Made by a program: the position numbers and the translations under genes
Notes under the pieces: model-generated
The model's database searches: none
What the model was told of the DNA's origin: nothing
The model's input: the letters and a program-made list of their open reading frames with translations, nothing else
Source: Pedococcus badiiscoriae
GTDB lineage: Bacteria; Actinomycetota; Actinomycetes; Actinomycetales; Dermatophilaceae
Reading direction: 5' to 3'
Assembly (NCBI RefSeq): GCF_013408925.1
Contig: NZ_JACCAB010000001.1
Location: 310,001 to 374,000 of the forward strand
DNA: 64,000 bases
Shown: positions 15,615 through 24,221 of the stretch, piece after piece
Layout of the letters: every line of letters begins with the position of its first letter
Position numbering within the stretch: the stretch's first letter is position 1

Positions 15615-18600
15615 TCAGGCCTGCTCGGCCGCCGCCTCCGCGGACGGGCCGCCGTCGGCCTCGCCGGCCACCGCACGGGGCGGTCCGGCCGGTGCCACGA
15701 CGCGGCCGCGCTTGCGGCGCTTCGGGGTCTGTGCCACCGGCTCGGGGGCTGCTCGGACCGGTTCGGGGGTCGGTTCGGGGGTCGGTTCCGGCGTCGGTTC
15801 CGGCGCCGGCGCAGCCGCGGCCTCGGGAAGCGCCTGCTCGAGGTGCTCGCGCACTTCGAGCACAGGAGTGTCCTGCCCGACCTCGCCGAACCCGTGCTCC
15901 TGCGGGTGGTCGTCGTCGTGGCCGTGGTGGTCGTGGTCGTCGTCGTGGCCGTGGTGGTCGGCGGACTTGAGGGCCGCCGCGTGGGCCGCGGCGGCGATCT
16001 GCGCCGGGGTGGGACCGGAGTGGACCGGCTGCGGCGGGGCCTCTGCCTCGGGAGCCGAGGAACCGGAGCGCCCGCGCCGGCCGCGGCCGCTGCGGGAGCT
16101 CTGGCCGCTCGAGCCGGCACCCTGACCGCCACCGCTGTCACGGCCGTCTCGGTTGTCCCGGTTGTCCCGGCCATCGCCGCCGGACGACCTGTCGACCGGG
16201 TCGGCGTGCACGATGATGCCGCGTCCGCCGCAGTGCTCGCAGGTCTCGGAGAAGACCTCGATGAGGCCCGATCCCACGCGCTTGCGGGTCATCTGGACCA
16301 GGCCCAGGGAGGTCACCTCGGCGACCTGGTGCTTGGTCCGGTCGCGGCCCAGGCACTCCAGGAGGCGGCGGACCACGAGGTCGCGGTTGCTCTCCAGGAC
16401 CATGTCGATGAAGTCGATGACGATGATGCCGCCGATGTCGCGCAGCCGGAGCTGACGCACGATCTCCTCGGCTGCCTCGACGTTGTTCTTGGTGACCGTC
16501 TCCTCGAGGTTGCCACCCGAGCCGACGAACTTGCCGGTGTTGACGTCGACGACCGTCATCGCCTCGGTGCGGTCGATGACCAGCGAGCCGCCCGAGGGCA
16601 GCCAGACCTTGCGGTCCATGGCCTTGGCGATCTGCTCGTCCACGCGGTAGTGGGTGAACAGGTCCTCCTCGGAGGTCCACCGCTGGAGACGCTCGGCGAG
16701 GTCGGGGGCGACGTCGCCGAGGTAGTCACTGACCTCCGCGTAGGCCTGGTCGCCGGCGACCACGAGGGACGTGAAGTCCTCGTTGAAGACGTCGCGGATG
16801 ACCCGGACGGTGAGGTCGGGCTCCCCGTGGACGAGGGACGGCGCCCCGCCCTTGGCCTTGCCCTTGGAGTCCGCCTTGGCCTTGATCTTGTCCCACGTCT
16901 TGGTGAGGCGCTCCACGTCCGCGCGCAGCTCCTCCTCGCTGGCCCCTTCGGCGGCAGTGCGCACGATGACGCCGGCCCGGTCCGGGACGACCTCCTTGAG
17001 GATGCCCTTGAGGCGGCTGCGCTCGGTGTCCGGGAGCTTGCGGGAGATGCCGGTCATCGAGCCCTCGGGCACGTAGACCAGGTAGCGGCCGGGCAGGGAG
17101 ATCTGGCTGGTCAGGCGAGCGCCCTTGTGGCCGATCGGGTCCTTGGTCACCTGCACGAGCACGGTGTCACCGGACTTGAGGGCGTTCTCGATGCGCTTGG
17201 GCTGGTTGTTCTCCAGGCCGGCGGCATCCCAGTTGACCTCACCGGCATACAGCACGGCGTTGCGGCCCTTGCCGATGTCGACGAAGGCGGCCTCCATGGA
17301 CGGGAGCACGTTCTGGACCCGACCGAGGTACACGTTGCCGGCCATCGACACGTTGGTCTCGCGGGACACGTAGTGCTCGACCAGGACGTCGTCCTCGAGC
17401 ACGCCGATCTGGGTGCGGCCCTCCCGCTCCCGGACGACCATCACGCGCTCGACGCTCTCGCGGCGGGCCAGGAACTCGGCCTCGGTGATGATCGTGCGGC
17501 GACGGCCGGCCTCGCGGCCCTCGCGGCGACGCTGCTTCTTGGCCTCGAGGCGGGTCGAGCCCTTGACGCTCTGCGGCTCGTCGCGACGAGCCTCGCGCAC
17601 GCGGGTCACGGTGCCGGGCGGGTCGTCCCCCTCGGCGGAGGACCCGCTGCGGCGACGGCGACGACGACGACGGCTCGACGAGGCATCGCCGTCCCCGGGC
17701 TGGTCGTCTCCGGCGTCGGAGTCGGGGCCCTCGGTCGAGGACTCGTCGCCCTCTGCGGACTCGGAGTCCGCGTCGGAGTCGGTCTGCCCACGGCCACGGC
17801 CGCGGCCCTTGCCGCCGCGGCGACGCCGGCGGCGACCGCCGTCGGAGCCGCCCTCGGTGTCGTCGTCCGCGTGGCTGTCGTCACCCTGGTCGGCGCCCGA
17901 GGCGTCCTCGGAGCCGTCCGCGCTGTCGCGCGTGGCCTCAGCCGGGGAACCGGTCTGCTGCCTGGTCCCGCGGCCGCGGCGACGGCGCGGAGCGGGGCCC
18001 TGCGCCACCTCGTCGACCGCGACGTTGTCGGTGTCGGTGGTGTCCTGGTCGGCCGTGGCGGCCTCGTCGGGCGCGGTGGCCGGGGCGTCGGCTGCTACCT
18101 GCGGCGGTCCGGCGGCCTTGGTGGCCGCTCTCCGGCGGGTGGGACGGCCAGCCGCCGGGTCCGGCGCCTGGAACAGCACCCCGAAGCTGGGCACGACGGC
18201 GGTCGCCTGGTCAGTCGCGGCCTGCGCCGTGTCCTCGTCAGTGACCTCGTCAGTGACCTCGTCGGTGACCTCGGGGTCGTCCGTCGCCTCGTCCTCGGAG
18301 GTGCCGACGACGCCCTGGGAGGGCGCCGGCTCGGCCGCGGCGGAGCGCGCTCGACGGGACCTGGTCCTCGGGGCACGGGCAGCGGAGTCGGTGTCGCCTG
18401 CGGTATGCGGCTCGGCGCTCGTGTCGGTGCTCGTGTCGGTGCTCGTGTCGGTGCCGGCGTCCGCCGCCTCGTCGGCCGCGGCCGACGAAGCCTTCACGGC
18501 CTTGGCAGCCTTCGCGGGCGCCGCCTTCGTCGCCGCGGCCTTCTTCGTGGTCTTCTTCGCCGCGGCCTTCTTGGCCGTCTTCTTCGCCGGCGCGGGCTCG

Positions 18601-18830
18601 TCGGCGGCGTCCGTCACGTCGGCGGAGCCGGCGTCAGAGGCGTCAGAGCCGGACTCGGAGTCGACGGAGGCGTCGACCGTCGCCGGGGCGGACGCCTTCG
18701 TGGTGGCCCTGCGGGCGCGCTTGCGGGCCGGCGCCGGGGCGCTCACGTCGCCCTCGGCAGCGGGCTCCGGCGCCGCAGCGTCGGCAGTCTCCGCGTGGTT
18801 CGAGGCGAACAGGTCTTCGTTGGAGGCCAT
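15615..18830 (-). CDS. rne: Ribonuclease E/G family endoribonuclease
   Basis: 1071 residues, actinobacterial RNase E, central to mRNA decay and rRNA processing. A long disordered N-terminal half (1 to about 430) alternates acidic Asp/Glu/Thr runs, Lys/Ala-rich histone-like segments and Arg-rich blocks. Then come an S1 domain ('SMAGNVYLGRVQNVLPSMEAAF'), the 5'-sensor/RNase H-like region and the DNase I-like catalytic site ('VIDFIDMVLESNRD', preceded by 'VVDVNTGKFVG'), and a zinc-link 'CEHCGGRG'. The C-terminal tail has Arg/Gly/Asp repeats, a His/Asp-rich segment and PEPT repeats. The ATG at 18830 gives an Asn/Glu-rich start. Confidence 0.95.
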   Translation of the reverse strand: MASNEDLFASNHAETADAAAPEPAAEGDVSAPAPARKRARRATTKASAPATVDASVDSESGSDASDAGSADVTDAADEPAPAKKTAKKAAAKKTTKKAAATKAAPAKAAKAVKASSAAADEAADAGTDTSTDTSTDTSAEPHTAGDTDSAARAPRTRSRRARSAAAEPAPSQGVVGTSEDEATDDPEVTDEVTDEVTDEDTAQAATDQATAVVPSFGVLFQAPDPAAGRPTRRRAATKAAGPPQVAADAPATAPDEAATADQDTTDTDNVAVDEVAQGPAPRRRRGRGTRQQTGSPAEATRDSADGSEDASGADQGDDSHADDDTEGGSDGGRRRRRRGGKGRGRGRGQTDSDADSESAEGDESSTEGPDSDAGDDQPGDGDASSSRRRRRRRRSGSSAEGDDPPGTVTRVREARRDEPQSVKGSTRLEAKKQRRREGREAGRRRTIITEAEFLARRESVERVMVVREREGRTQIGVLEDDVLVEHYVSRETNVSMAGNVYLGRVQNVLPSMEAAFVDIGKGRNAVLYAGEVNWDAAGLENNQPKRIENALKSGDTVLVQVTKDPIGHKGARLTSQISLPGRYLVYVPEGSMTGISRKLPDTERSRLKGILKEVVPDRAGVIVRTAAEGASEEELRADVERLTKTWDKIKAKADSKGKAKGGAPSLVHGEPDLTVRVIRDVFNEDFTSLVVAGDQAYAEVSDYLGDVAPDLAERLQRWTSEEDLFTHYRVDEQIAKAMDRKVWLPSGGSLVIDRTEAMTVVDVNTGKFVGSGGNLEETVTKNNVEAAEEIVRQLRLRDIGGIIVIDFIDMVLESNRDLVVRRLLECLGRDRTKHQVAEVTSLGLVQMTRKRVGSGLIEVFSETCEHCGGRGIIVHADPVDRSSGGDGRDNRDNRDGRDSGGGQGAGSSGQSSRSGRGRRGRSGSSAPEAEAPPQPVHSGPTPAQIAAAAHAAALKSADHHGHDDDHDHHGHDDDHPQEHGFGEVGQDTPVLEVREHLEQALPEAAAAPAPEPTPEPTPEPTPEPVRAAPEPVAQTPKRRKRGRVVAPAGPPRAVAGEADGGPSAEAAAEQA
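15750..15805 (-). repeat. Tandem 12-bp repeats encoding PEPT units in rne
   Basis: A near-perfect 12-bp unit (TCGGGGGTCGGT on the + strand, with variants) is repeated about four times and encodes consecutive Pro-Glu-Pro-Thr units in the C-terminal tail. Similar short tandem arrays in the same gene encode VTDE (around 18240-18275) and TDTS (around 18420-18460). Such arrays can change length by slippage without shifting frame. Confidence 0.75.
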
Positions 18831-18870
18831 CCGTGGCGCCCTTCCGTCACCCACGGGCGAAGGCCACACC

Positions 18871-18889
18871 GAGAGTCCGGAAGACTCTC
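18871..18889 (-). promoter_or_regulatory. Short stem-loop in the rne 5' leader
   Basis: A perfect 7-bp stem (18871-18877 with 18883-18889) closes a 5-base loop, about 40 bp upstream of the rne start. The E. coli rne leader also carries hairpins used for autoregulation; a similar role here is only a guess. Confidence 0.3.
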
Positions 18890-19000
18890 CCATCGGCCAT
18901 GTGGTGCGCGGTGTTGCGTCGTGTCGGTGGCGGGTGCCGTCGGCACGGAAGTCGGGTGGGCTACGCCCGTCGAGGCTCGCGCAGTTCGCGCGGCACCACG

Positions 19001-19753
19001 TCAGGCGCCGTCGTCGTCCTCGTCGGCAGCCAGTGGATCAGCCACCCCAGCGGTTGCGGGTCGCAGCGGGCCTTGCGCCAGTCGAGTCACCAGGGGTGGC
19101 ATCGGTGGCGTGAGCTCCGTGGCTGCTCGCAGCGCGGTCAGGACGTCGTCGGGGCGTACGGCCGGTGTGGTGTGCCGTACAACCACCCGCAGTATCGCAC
19201 AGTCAGGGCGCTCGGACGGCGCGGTGGTCATCGACACGACGGCCGATCTCACGTCGAACGTCCTCGGCCCGGTCTTGAAGGTCCTGCTGACCTCGACCCG
19301 GTCGAGCGCGAGGAGCTGGTCGGCGGCCTGCTGCAGCTGTGCCTCGGTCAGGCCGGGGAAGTCCATCACCCAGTCGCTGCCCTGGAGCCGGTCGGCGAGT
19401 GCGCCCTGGGCGGCCTCGACGACCTCGAGCACGTCCAGCCCCTGGGGCAGTGCCTCGTCGAGGGCCGCCCGCACCGACTCCGGGTCGACCCGTTCGGTCA
19501 CCGAGATCTCGAAGTACTCGGCCTCGCTGGCCGTCCCGGTCGGGGCCGCGTTGGCGTAGCTGATCTTCGGGTGCGGGTGGAAGCCGGCGGAGAACGCCAT
19601 CGGCACCCCGGCCCGGCGCAGGGCGCGCTCGAGCGCCCGCTGGAAGTCCCTGGTGGAGGAGAACCTGAGCCGCCCCCGCTTGGCGTACCGGACCCGCAGC
19701 TTCTGCACCGCCAGGGCGGGTGGGGGTCCTTCGGGAACGCGCTGCCTGGCCAT
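19001..19753 (-). CDS. TIGR03936/DUF2344 radical-SAM-linked protein
   Basis: 250 residues. 'LRVRYAKRGRLRFSSTRDFQRAL' in broken form, 'PMAFSAGFHPHPKISYANAAP' and 'EYFEISVTERVDP' match the TIGR03936 family, which is encoded next to, or fused to, TIGR03960 radical-SAM proteins and upstream of rne. Exact role is unknown in the literature as far as I know; a tRNA or RNA modification link is often assumed. Here its partner lies 4.5 kb away at 24222-26234, beyond a plus-strand cassette. The highly acidic C-terminus (EDDDG) is typical. Confidence 0.88.
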   Translation of the reverse strand: MARQRVPEGPPPALAVQKLRVRYAKRGRLRFSSTRDFQRALERALRRAGVPMAFSAGFHPHPKISYANAAPTGTASEAEYFEISVTERVDPESVRAALDEALPQGLDVLEVVEAAQGALADRLQGSDWVMDFPGLTEAQLQQAADQLLALDRVEVSRTFKTGPRTFDVRSAVVSMTTAPSERPDCAILRVVVRHTTPAVRPDDVLTALRAATELTPPMPPLVTRLAQGPLRPATAGVADPLAADEDDDGA

Positions 19754-19857
19754 GGGGAAAGCCTAAGGGGCCCCCGCAGGCGGCTTCGCCACGCGGCATA
19801 CCGGACTGGCCACATCGGGCCATGGTGGGGCGGAGCAGACCGTGCCACCGTGGACTC

Positions 19858-20835
19858 GTGGCGGCGGGAGACGTCCTGCGCGACGTCGTGGAACGCACGG
19901 TGGTCTCCGACCACGTGGGCAAGTCGGGGGCCGGACTCGAGCGGGTCCGGCTCCGGGACGGCCGTGCGCTGGTGGTCAAGCGGGTCGATCCGCAGCACGA
20001 CGTGACCCTCGCCCTGACGGGCGGCGGCCCGTCCCGGGAGTTCCTGCTGTGGCGCGACGGGGTCTTCGACCGGTTGCCGGCGGGGATCGGTCACGCGGTC
20101 GTGGACGGCTGGGTGGAGGGCGACTGCACCGTGCTCGTGCTTCGCGACCTGGGTGACCGCGTCCTGTCCTGGGACGACAGGCTGTCGGCCGACCGAGCCG
20201 CACGGACGATGACGGCGATCGCCTCGCTGCACCGCTCGTTCCTCTGCCATCCGCCACCCGGCCTGGCACCCCTGGACCTCGTCGTGACGCTGTTCACGCC
20301 CCGGCGCATCCGGGAGGCGGCCGTCGCCGACGTCGACCTGATGCGGCTGGCCCTGCGGGGGTGGGAGCTGTTCGCGGACGCCGTCCCGGCCGATGTAGCC
20401 GGCCCCGTGCTCGCCCTGCTCGACGAGCCCGCACCCTTGGTCGCCGCCCTGCGGCGGGCGCCGACGACGCTGGCGCACGGTGACCTCGCCACGGTCAACA
20501 TGGCCTTCGAGGGCGATGACCTCGTCCTCATCGACTGGGCGATGGCGACGCAAGGACCCGGCACCCTCGACGTGGCCAGGTTCGTCGCCGGGTGCTCCTC
20601 CGTCGTGGATGCGACGAGGGAGGACCTGCTGGGCTGGTACCGCGCGGCGGCCGGGCCGGCCTGCGACGACCAGACCATGCACCTCGGGCTCCTGTCCGCC
20701 ATGGTCTGGCTGGGGTGGAACAAGGCCCTCGACGCGGTGGAGCACCCCGACCCGGTGGTCCGGGCCCGGGAGCGCGCGGACCTCGACTGGTGGGTGCAGG
20801 CAACCCGAACGGCACTGCAGAGCGGAGCGATCTGA
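19858..20835 (+). CDS. Aminoglycoside phosphotransferase/choline-kinase-fold protein
   Basis: 325 residues. 'ALVVKRVDP' holds the ATP-site Lys, 'TLAHGDLATVNMAF' the catalytic-loop HGD-x4-N, and 'LVLIDWAMATQGPGTLDVARFV' the metal-binding Asp of the protein-kinase-like small-molecule kinases. Substrate is unknown; resistance, choline or sugar kinases all share this fold. The GTG start is at the beginning of the N-lobe. Its stop overlaps the next ATG (TGATG), so it is coupled to the MDMPI-SnoaL fusion. First gene of a plus-strand cassette set between minus-strand housekeeping genes. Confidence 0.8.
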   Translation: MAAGDVLRDVVERTVVSDHVGKSGAGLERVRLRDGRALVVKRVDPQHDVTLALTGGGPSREFLLWRDGVFDRLPAGIGHAVVDGWVEGDCTVLVLRDLGDRVLSWDDRLSADRAARTMTAIASLHRSFLCHPPPGLAPLDLVVTLFTPRRIREAAVADVDLMRLALRGWELFADAVPADVAGPVLALLDEPAPLVAALRRAPTTLAHGDLATVNMAFEGDDLVLIDWAMATQGPGTLDVARFVAGCSSVVDATREDLLGWYRAAAGPACDDQTMHLGLLSAMVWLGWNKALDAVEHPDPVVRARERADLDWWVQATRTALQSGAI

Positions 20836-21752
20836 TGGACCTCAACACGCTGTACCACCGCACCCTGGAGCACTGGGCGGACGTCGTCGTCGCCGTCCGG
20901 GACGACCAGTGGGACGCTCCCACGCCCTGCAGCGAGTGGAGCGTGCGCGACCTCGTCAACCACGTGACGTCCGAGGACTTGTGGACCGCTGAGCTCATGG
21001 GCGGCAGCACCATCGAGGAGGTCGGTTCGCGCCTCGACGGGGACCTGCTCGGCGACGAGCCGGTAGCCCGGTCCATCGACGCGGCGAAGGCGGCGACCAC
21101 GTCCGTGGCCGAACGACTGCCCCGCGGTGGCACGGTGCCGCTGTCCTTCGGCGACACCGACGTGTCCGAGTACGTGTGGCAGCTCGCGTCCGACCATCTC
21201 GTCCACGCCTGGGACCTGTCGGCGGCGACCGGGACCGACCGGCGGCTGGACCCGGCGCTCGTGGCGGCCGTGGCCGGCTGGTTCGCCGAGCGCGAGGAGG
21301 CCTACCGCGGCGCCGGGGCCGTCGCACCCAGGGGCCTCTCCCACGGCGGGGGCCAGAGCGACCTGCTCGCCTCCTTCGGACGGGACTCGGAGTGGGGACC
21401 CAACCATGCCTGCGCAGCGCGGTTCCTGCGTGCCTTCGGCAACGGCGACCTGGATGCGATCATGCTCGAGATGACCCCGGACTGCGTGTTCGAGGCCACC
21501 GGTTCGGCGCCCGACGGCGTCCGCCACGAGGGAAAGGATGCCGTCCGCAGCGTCTGGGCCCAGATGTTCGCCGACACGACCGACCCGCTGTTCACGACGG
21601 AGGAGCAGGTCGTGGCGGGCGACCGCGCGCTGTTCCGCTGGTCCTACGGCTGGACCGAGCCGGACGGCGGACGCGGCCACGTCCGCGGGGTCGACGTCAT
21701 CCGCTTCCGGGACGGGCTGATCAGCGAGAAGCTCTCCTACGTCAAGGGCTGA
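20835..21752 (+). CDS. MDMPI/DinB domain fused to a SnoaL-like domain
   Basis: 305 residues with two domains. Residues 1-180 are a TIGR03086/MDMPI-type helical bundle ('CSEWSVRDLVNHV' about 33-45, with its metal His; 'ASDHLVHAWDL' about 120). Residues 190-305 are a SnoaL/NTF2-like cone ('FLRAFGNGDLDAIMLEMTPDCVFEATG', 'GKDAVRSVWAQMF', 'GVDVIRFRDGLISEK'). Separately these are common; the fusion suggests a thiol-dependent reaction next to a small-ligand pocket (inference). Translationally coupled to the kinase gene before it. Confidence 0.8.
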   Translation: MDLNTLYHRTLEHWADVVVAVRDDQWDAPTPCSEWSVRDLVNHVTSEDLWTAELMGGSTIEEVGSRLDGDLLGDEPVARSIDAAKAATTSVAERLPRGGTVPLSFGDTDVSEYVWQLASDHLVHAWDLSAATGTDRRLDPALVAAVAGWFAEREEAYRGAGAVAPRGLSHGGGQSDLLASFGRDSEWGPNHACAARFLRAFGNGDLDAIMLEMTPDCVFEATGSAPDGVRHEGKDAVRSVWAQMFADTTDPLFTTEEQVVAGDRALFRWSYGWTEPDGGRGHVRGVDVIRFRDGLISEKLSYVKG

Positions 21753-21816
21753 CAAGCGCCGCAACGGATTCCGCACTTGCCTGCGACCGGCTCGGCCGGG
21801 GTCCTAGCGTGGGCGC

Positions 21817-23184
21817 ATGCCCTCCATCGATCGCGCCCGGCTCACCATGCTCCTGGACCGTGAGCAGGCCGCCTACACCGACAACCACCCCCGCAGCCGC
21901 GCCCTGTTCGAGGAGGCCGGCAACCTCTTCGGCCGGGTGCCGATGACCTGGATGAACATGTGGTCCGGCGGCTTCCCGCTCTACCTCGACCGCGCCACCG
22001 GCAACCGGGTCACCGACGTGGACGGCCACACCTACGTCGACTTCGCCCTCGGCGACACCGGCGCGATGGCAGGCCACTCCCCCGCCGCCACGGTTGCCGC
22101 CGTGCAGGGCCGGGCCGGCGACCTCGGCGGGATCACGACGATGCTGCCGACCGCGGACGCCCAGTGGGTGGGTGCCGAGCTGGAGCGCCGCTTCGGTATG
22201 CCGTTGTGGAGCTTCACGCTGTCCGCGACCGATGCCAACCGCTGGGCGATCCGGCTGGCGCGGCTGGCCACCGGCCGACCCAAGGTGCTGGTGTTCGCGT
22301 ACTGCTACCACGGCTCCGTGGACGAGGCGTTCGCGCTGCCCGGCCCCGACGGCAAGGCCCAGAGCCGTCCCGGCAACGTCGCTCCCCCGGTCGACCTCGC
22401 GGTCACGACCCGCGTCGCGACGTGGAACGACCTCGCCTCCGTCGAGGCGGCCCTGGCGCACGGCGACGTCGCAGCGATCCTGACCGAGCCCGCCCTGACC
22501 AACATCGGGATCGTGCTCCCGGACGAGGGGTTCCTGTCCGGTCTGCGCGAGCTCGCCACCCGTCACGGCGCCCTGCTGATGATCGACGAGACGCACACGT
22601 TCTCGGCCGGGTGGGGCGGCGCGACCCGCGAGTGGGCACTGGAGCCGGACATCTTCGTCATCGGCAAGTCCATCGGTGGCGGCATCCCCTGCGGCGCGTA
22701 CGGCATCTCCCGCGAGGTCGCCGACGCGATCACCCGCCACACCGACGCCGGGGACGCAGACATCGTCGACGTCGGAGGCGTGGGAGGGACGCTGGCCGGC
22801 AACGCGCTCTCGACGGCGGCCATGCGCGCGACCCTCGGCGAGGTGCTCACGGAGCCCGCGTTCAGCCACATGACCGAGCTGGCGACGACCTTCACGGCAG
22901 GGGTCCAGGCCACCCTCGACGAGTTCGAGGTCCCCTGGTCGGTAAGCCAGCTGGGCGCGCGCGCCGAGTACCGCTTCGCGCGCCCGGCCCCCCGCAGCGG
23001 TGAGGAGTCGGCAGCGGCGGCCGACGACGTCCTGGACGCCTACCTCCACCTCGCCCTGTGCAACCGCGGCATCCTCATGACGCCGTTCCACAACATGGCC
23101 CTGATGTGCCCCGAGACCAGCCGGGCCGACGTCGACCTGCACACCGCCACCTTCCGCGAGGTCGTCGGAGCGCTCTACGCGTGA
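21817..23184 (+). CDS. Class III PLP-dependent aminotransferase (glutamate-1-semialdehyde aminomutase-like)
   Basis: 455 residues. 'DIFVIGKSIGGGIPCGAYG' carries the PLP lysine (Lys284), 'LLMIDETHTFSAG' the pyridine-contacting Asp257, and 'YCYHGSVDE' an aromatic/His active-site pair. The segment 'TWMNMWSGGFPLYLDRATGNRVTDVDG' resembles the N-terminus of the GSA-aminomutase-like subgroup. It is probably not HemL itself: the gene is not with heme genes, and the neighbours suggest a catabolic or specialised amine/amino-acid substrate. 64 bp after the fusion gene; likely same operon. Confidence 0.88.
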   Translation: MPSIDRARLTMLLDREQAAYTDNHPRSRALFEEAGNLFGRVPMTWMNMWSGGFPLYLDRATGNRVTDVDGHTYVDFALGDTGAMAGHSPAATVAAVQGRAGDLGGITTMLPTADAQWVGAELERRFGMPLWSFTLSATDANRWAIRLARLATGRPKVLVFAYCYHGSVDEAFALPGPDGKAQSRPGNVAPPVDLAVTTRVATWNDLASVEAALAHGDVAAILTEPALTNIGIVLPDEGFLSGLRELATRHGALLMIDETHTFSAGWGGATREWALEPDIFVIGKSIGGGIPCGAYGISREVADAITRHTDAGDADIVDVGGVGGTLAGNALSTAAMRATLGEVLTEPAFSHMTELATTFTAGVQATLDEFEVPWSVSQLGARAEYRFARPAPRSGEESAAAADDVLDAYLHLALCNRGILMTPFHNMALMCPETSRADVDLHTATFREVVGALYA

Positions 23185-23325
23185 ACACCCCCGGGCCGCG
23201 CCGGGCGGGCGACCGCTCGGCGCACGGCCCGGTATGTCCGGTGACGTCGCCCCGCCCCCGGCGTAACTTCGACAGGTGGACCACTTCAGCAGGAAGCGGC
23301 CCCTGCAACAGAGCGGAGGGTTGAG

Positions 23326-23952
23326 GTGTTCATCCAGATCATCCAGGGAAGGTGTCGCGACGCCGACGAGATGCACCGGCTCACCGACGAGTGGCGCGAG
23401 ACCCAGGCGCCACGGGCCCAGGGCTGGCTCGGCGGGACCTACGGGATCACCGACGACAACGAGTTCGTGGGGATCGTGCGGTTCGAGAGCCGCGAGGCAG
23501 CGGCCAGGAACTCGACCAGACCCGAGCAGGGCGAGTGGTGGAGCCGCATGGAGCAGTGCTTCGACGGTGACGTGACCTTCCACGACTGCGACAACTCCAT
23601 GATGTTCCTCGACGGCGGATCCGACGATGCCGGGTTCGTCCAGGTCATCCAGGGCCGGCTCGAGGACCCGGAGCGGTTCCGGCACTTCATGGAGCAGCCG
23701 ATGGACATGCTCCACGAGCAGCGGCCCGAGATCATCGGCGGCACGGTCGCCATCGACGAGGACGGCTGGTTCACCGAGACCATCTCGTTCCGCAGCGAGG
23801 CCGAGGCGCGCAAGGGTGAGCAGCTCGAGATGCCCGACCCGCAGCGTGGTGAGTTCGAGCAGGAGATGGCCCAGGTGAGGGACATGCGCTACCTCGACCT
23901 GCACCGTCCCTGGTTCGCCAGCGCACCGGCCGCCGGGATGGCGATGAGCTGA
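23326..23952 (+). CDS. Tandem-duplicated ferredoxin-like (dimeric alpha/beta barrel) protein of unknown function
   Basis: 208 residues made of two similar halves: 'FIQIIQGRCRDADEMHRLTDEW' (2-23) and 'FVQVIQGRLEDPERFRHFMEQ' (about 105-125) begin the repeats, each followed by Glu-rich helices and a beta strand. This resembles antibiotic-biosynthesis-monooxygenase/DUF-type dimeric barrels joined in one chain. No catalytic residues are certain. GTG start with GGAGGG upstream (23314-23319). Last gene of the plus-strand cassette; a hairpin follows. Confidence 0.65.
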   Translation: MFIQIIQGRCRDADEMHRLTDEWRETQAPRAQGWLGGTYGITDDNEFVGIVRFESREAAARNSTRPEQGEWWSRMEQCFDGDVTFHDCDNSMMFLDGGSDDAGFVQVIQGRLEDPERFRHFMEQPMDMLHEQRPEIIGGTVAIDEDGWFTETISFRSEAEARKGEQLEMPDPQRGEFEQEMAQVRDMRYLDLHRPWFASAPAAGMAMS

Positions 23953-23972
23953 CGACCCGCACGGAGATGAGT

Positions 23973-24015
23973 GCGCCGCCCGCGTCCCGGCCTTGGGCCT
24001 GGGCGCGGGCGGCGC
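23973..24015. terminator. Bidirectional terminator-like hairpin between convergent genes
   Basis: Arms 23973-23987 and 24001-24015 pair over 15 bp with one mismatch and a 13-base loop. It sits between the convergent ends of the plus-strand cassette and the radical-SAM gene. A second stem (24030-24037 with 24055-24062) follows. The remaining gap to 24221 holds a TATGCCG copy at 24200 and no gene. Confidence 0.65.
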
Positions 24016-24221
24016 CAGATCCGGTGGCTCTCCGCACGAGCTTCCCGGGGTCCGGTGCGGAGAAGGGGTCCGCGACCGGGTGCGGTCAGGAGGAAACGAC
24101 CGCTGCACTCATTGGACAACGGCGACAGCGACGGCCCCCATGACAACTGTCACCCGTTTCATGTGAGTTCCCTGGGGGCACTCAGCGGACTCTCAGCGTG
24201 GTATGCCGCGGGAACGCTGGG

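Noticed and set aside
12797..15970. A 1057-residue plus-strand open frame across proB, obg, rpmA and rplU
   Set aside because: Same artefact; it crosses several confident minus-strand genes.
15843..19559. A 1238-residue plus-strand open frame opposite rne and TIGR03936
   Set aside because: High G+C antisense artefact; the minus-strand genes are well-conserved families.
21742..24108. A 788-residue minus-strand open frame over the aminotransferase cassette
   Set aside because: It is a shadow of the plus-strand genes; it has no recognisable motif, and the plus-strand proteins carry clear family motifs and ribosome sites.
24110..24180. Short palindrome TGACAACTGTCA and nearby stems after the radical-SAM gene as a phage attachment site
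   Set aside because: Only 5-bp arms, no integrase or phage gene nearby.
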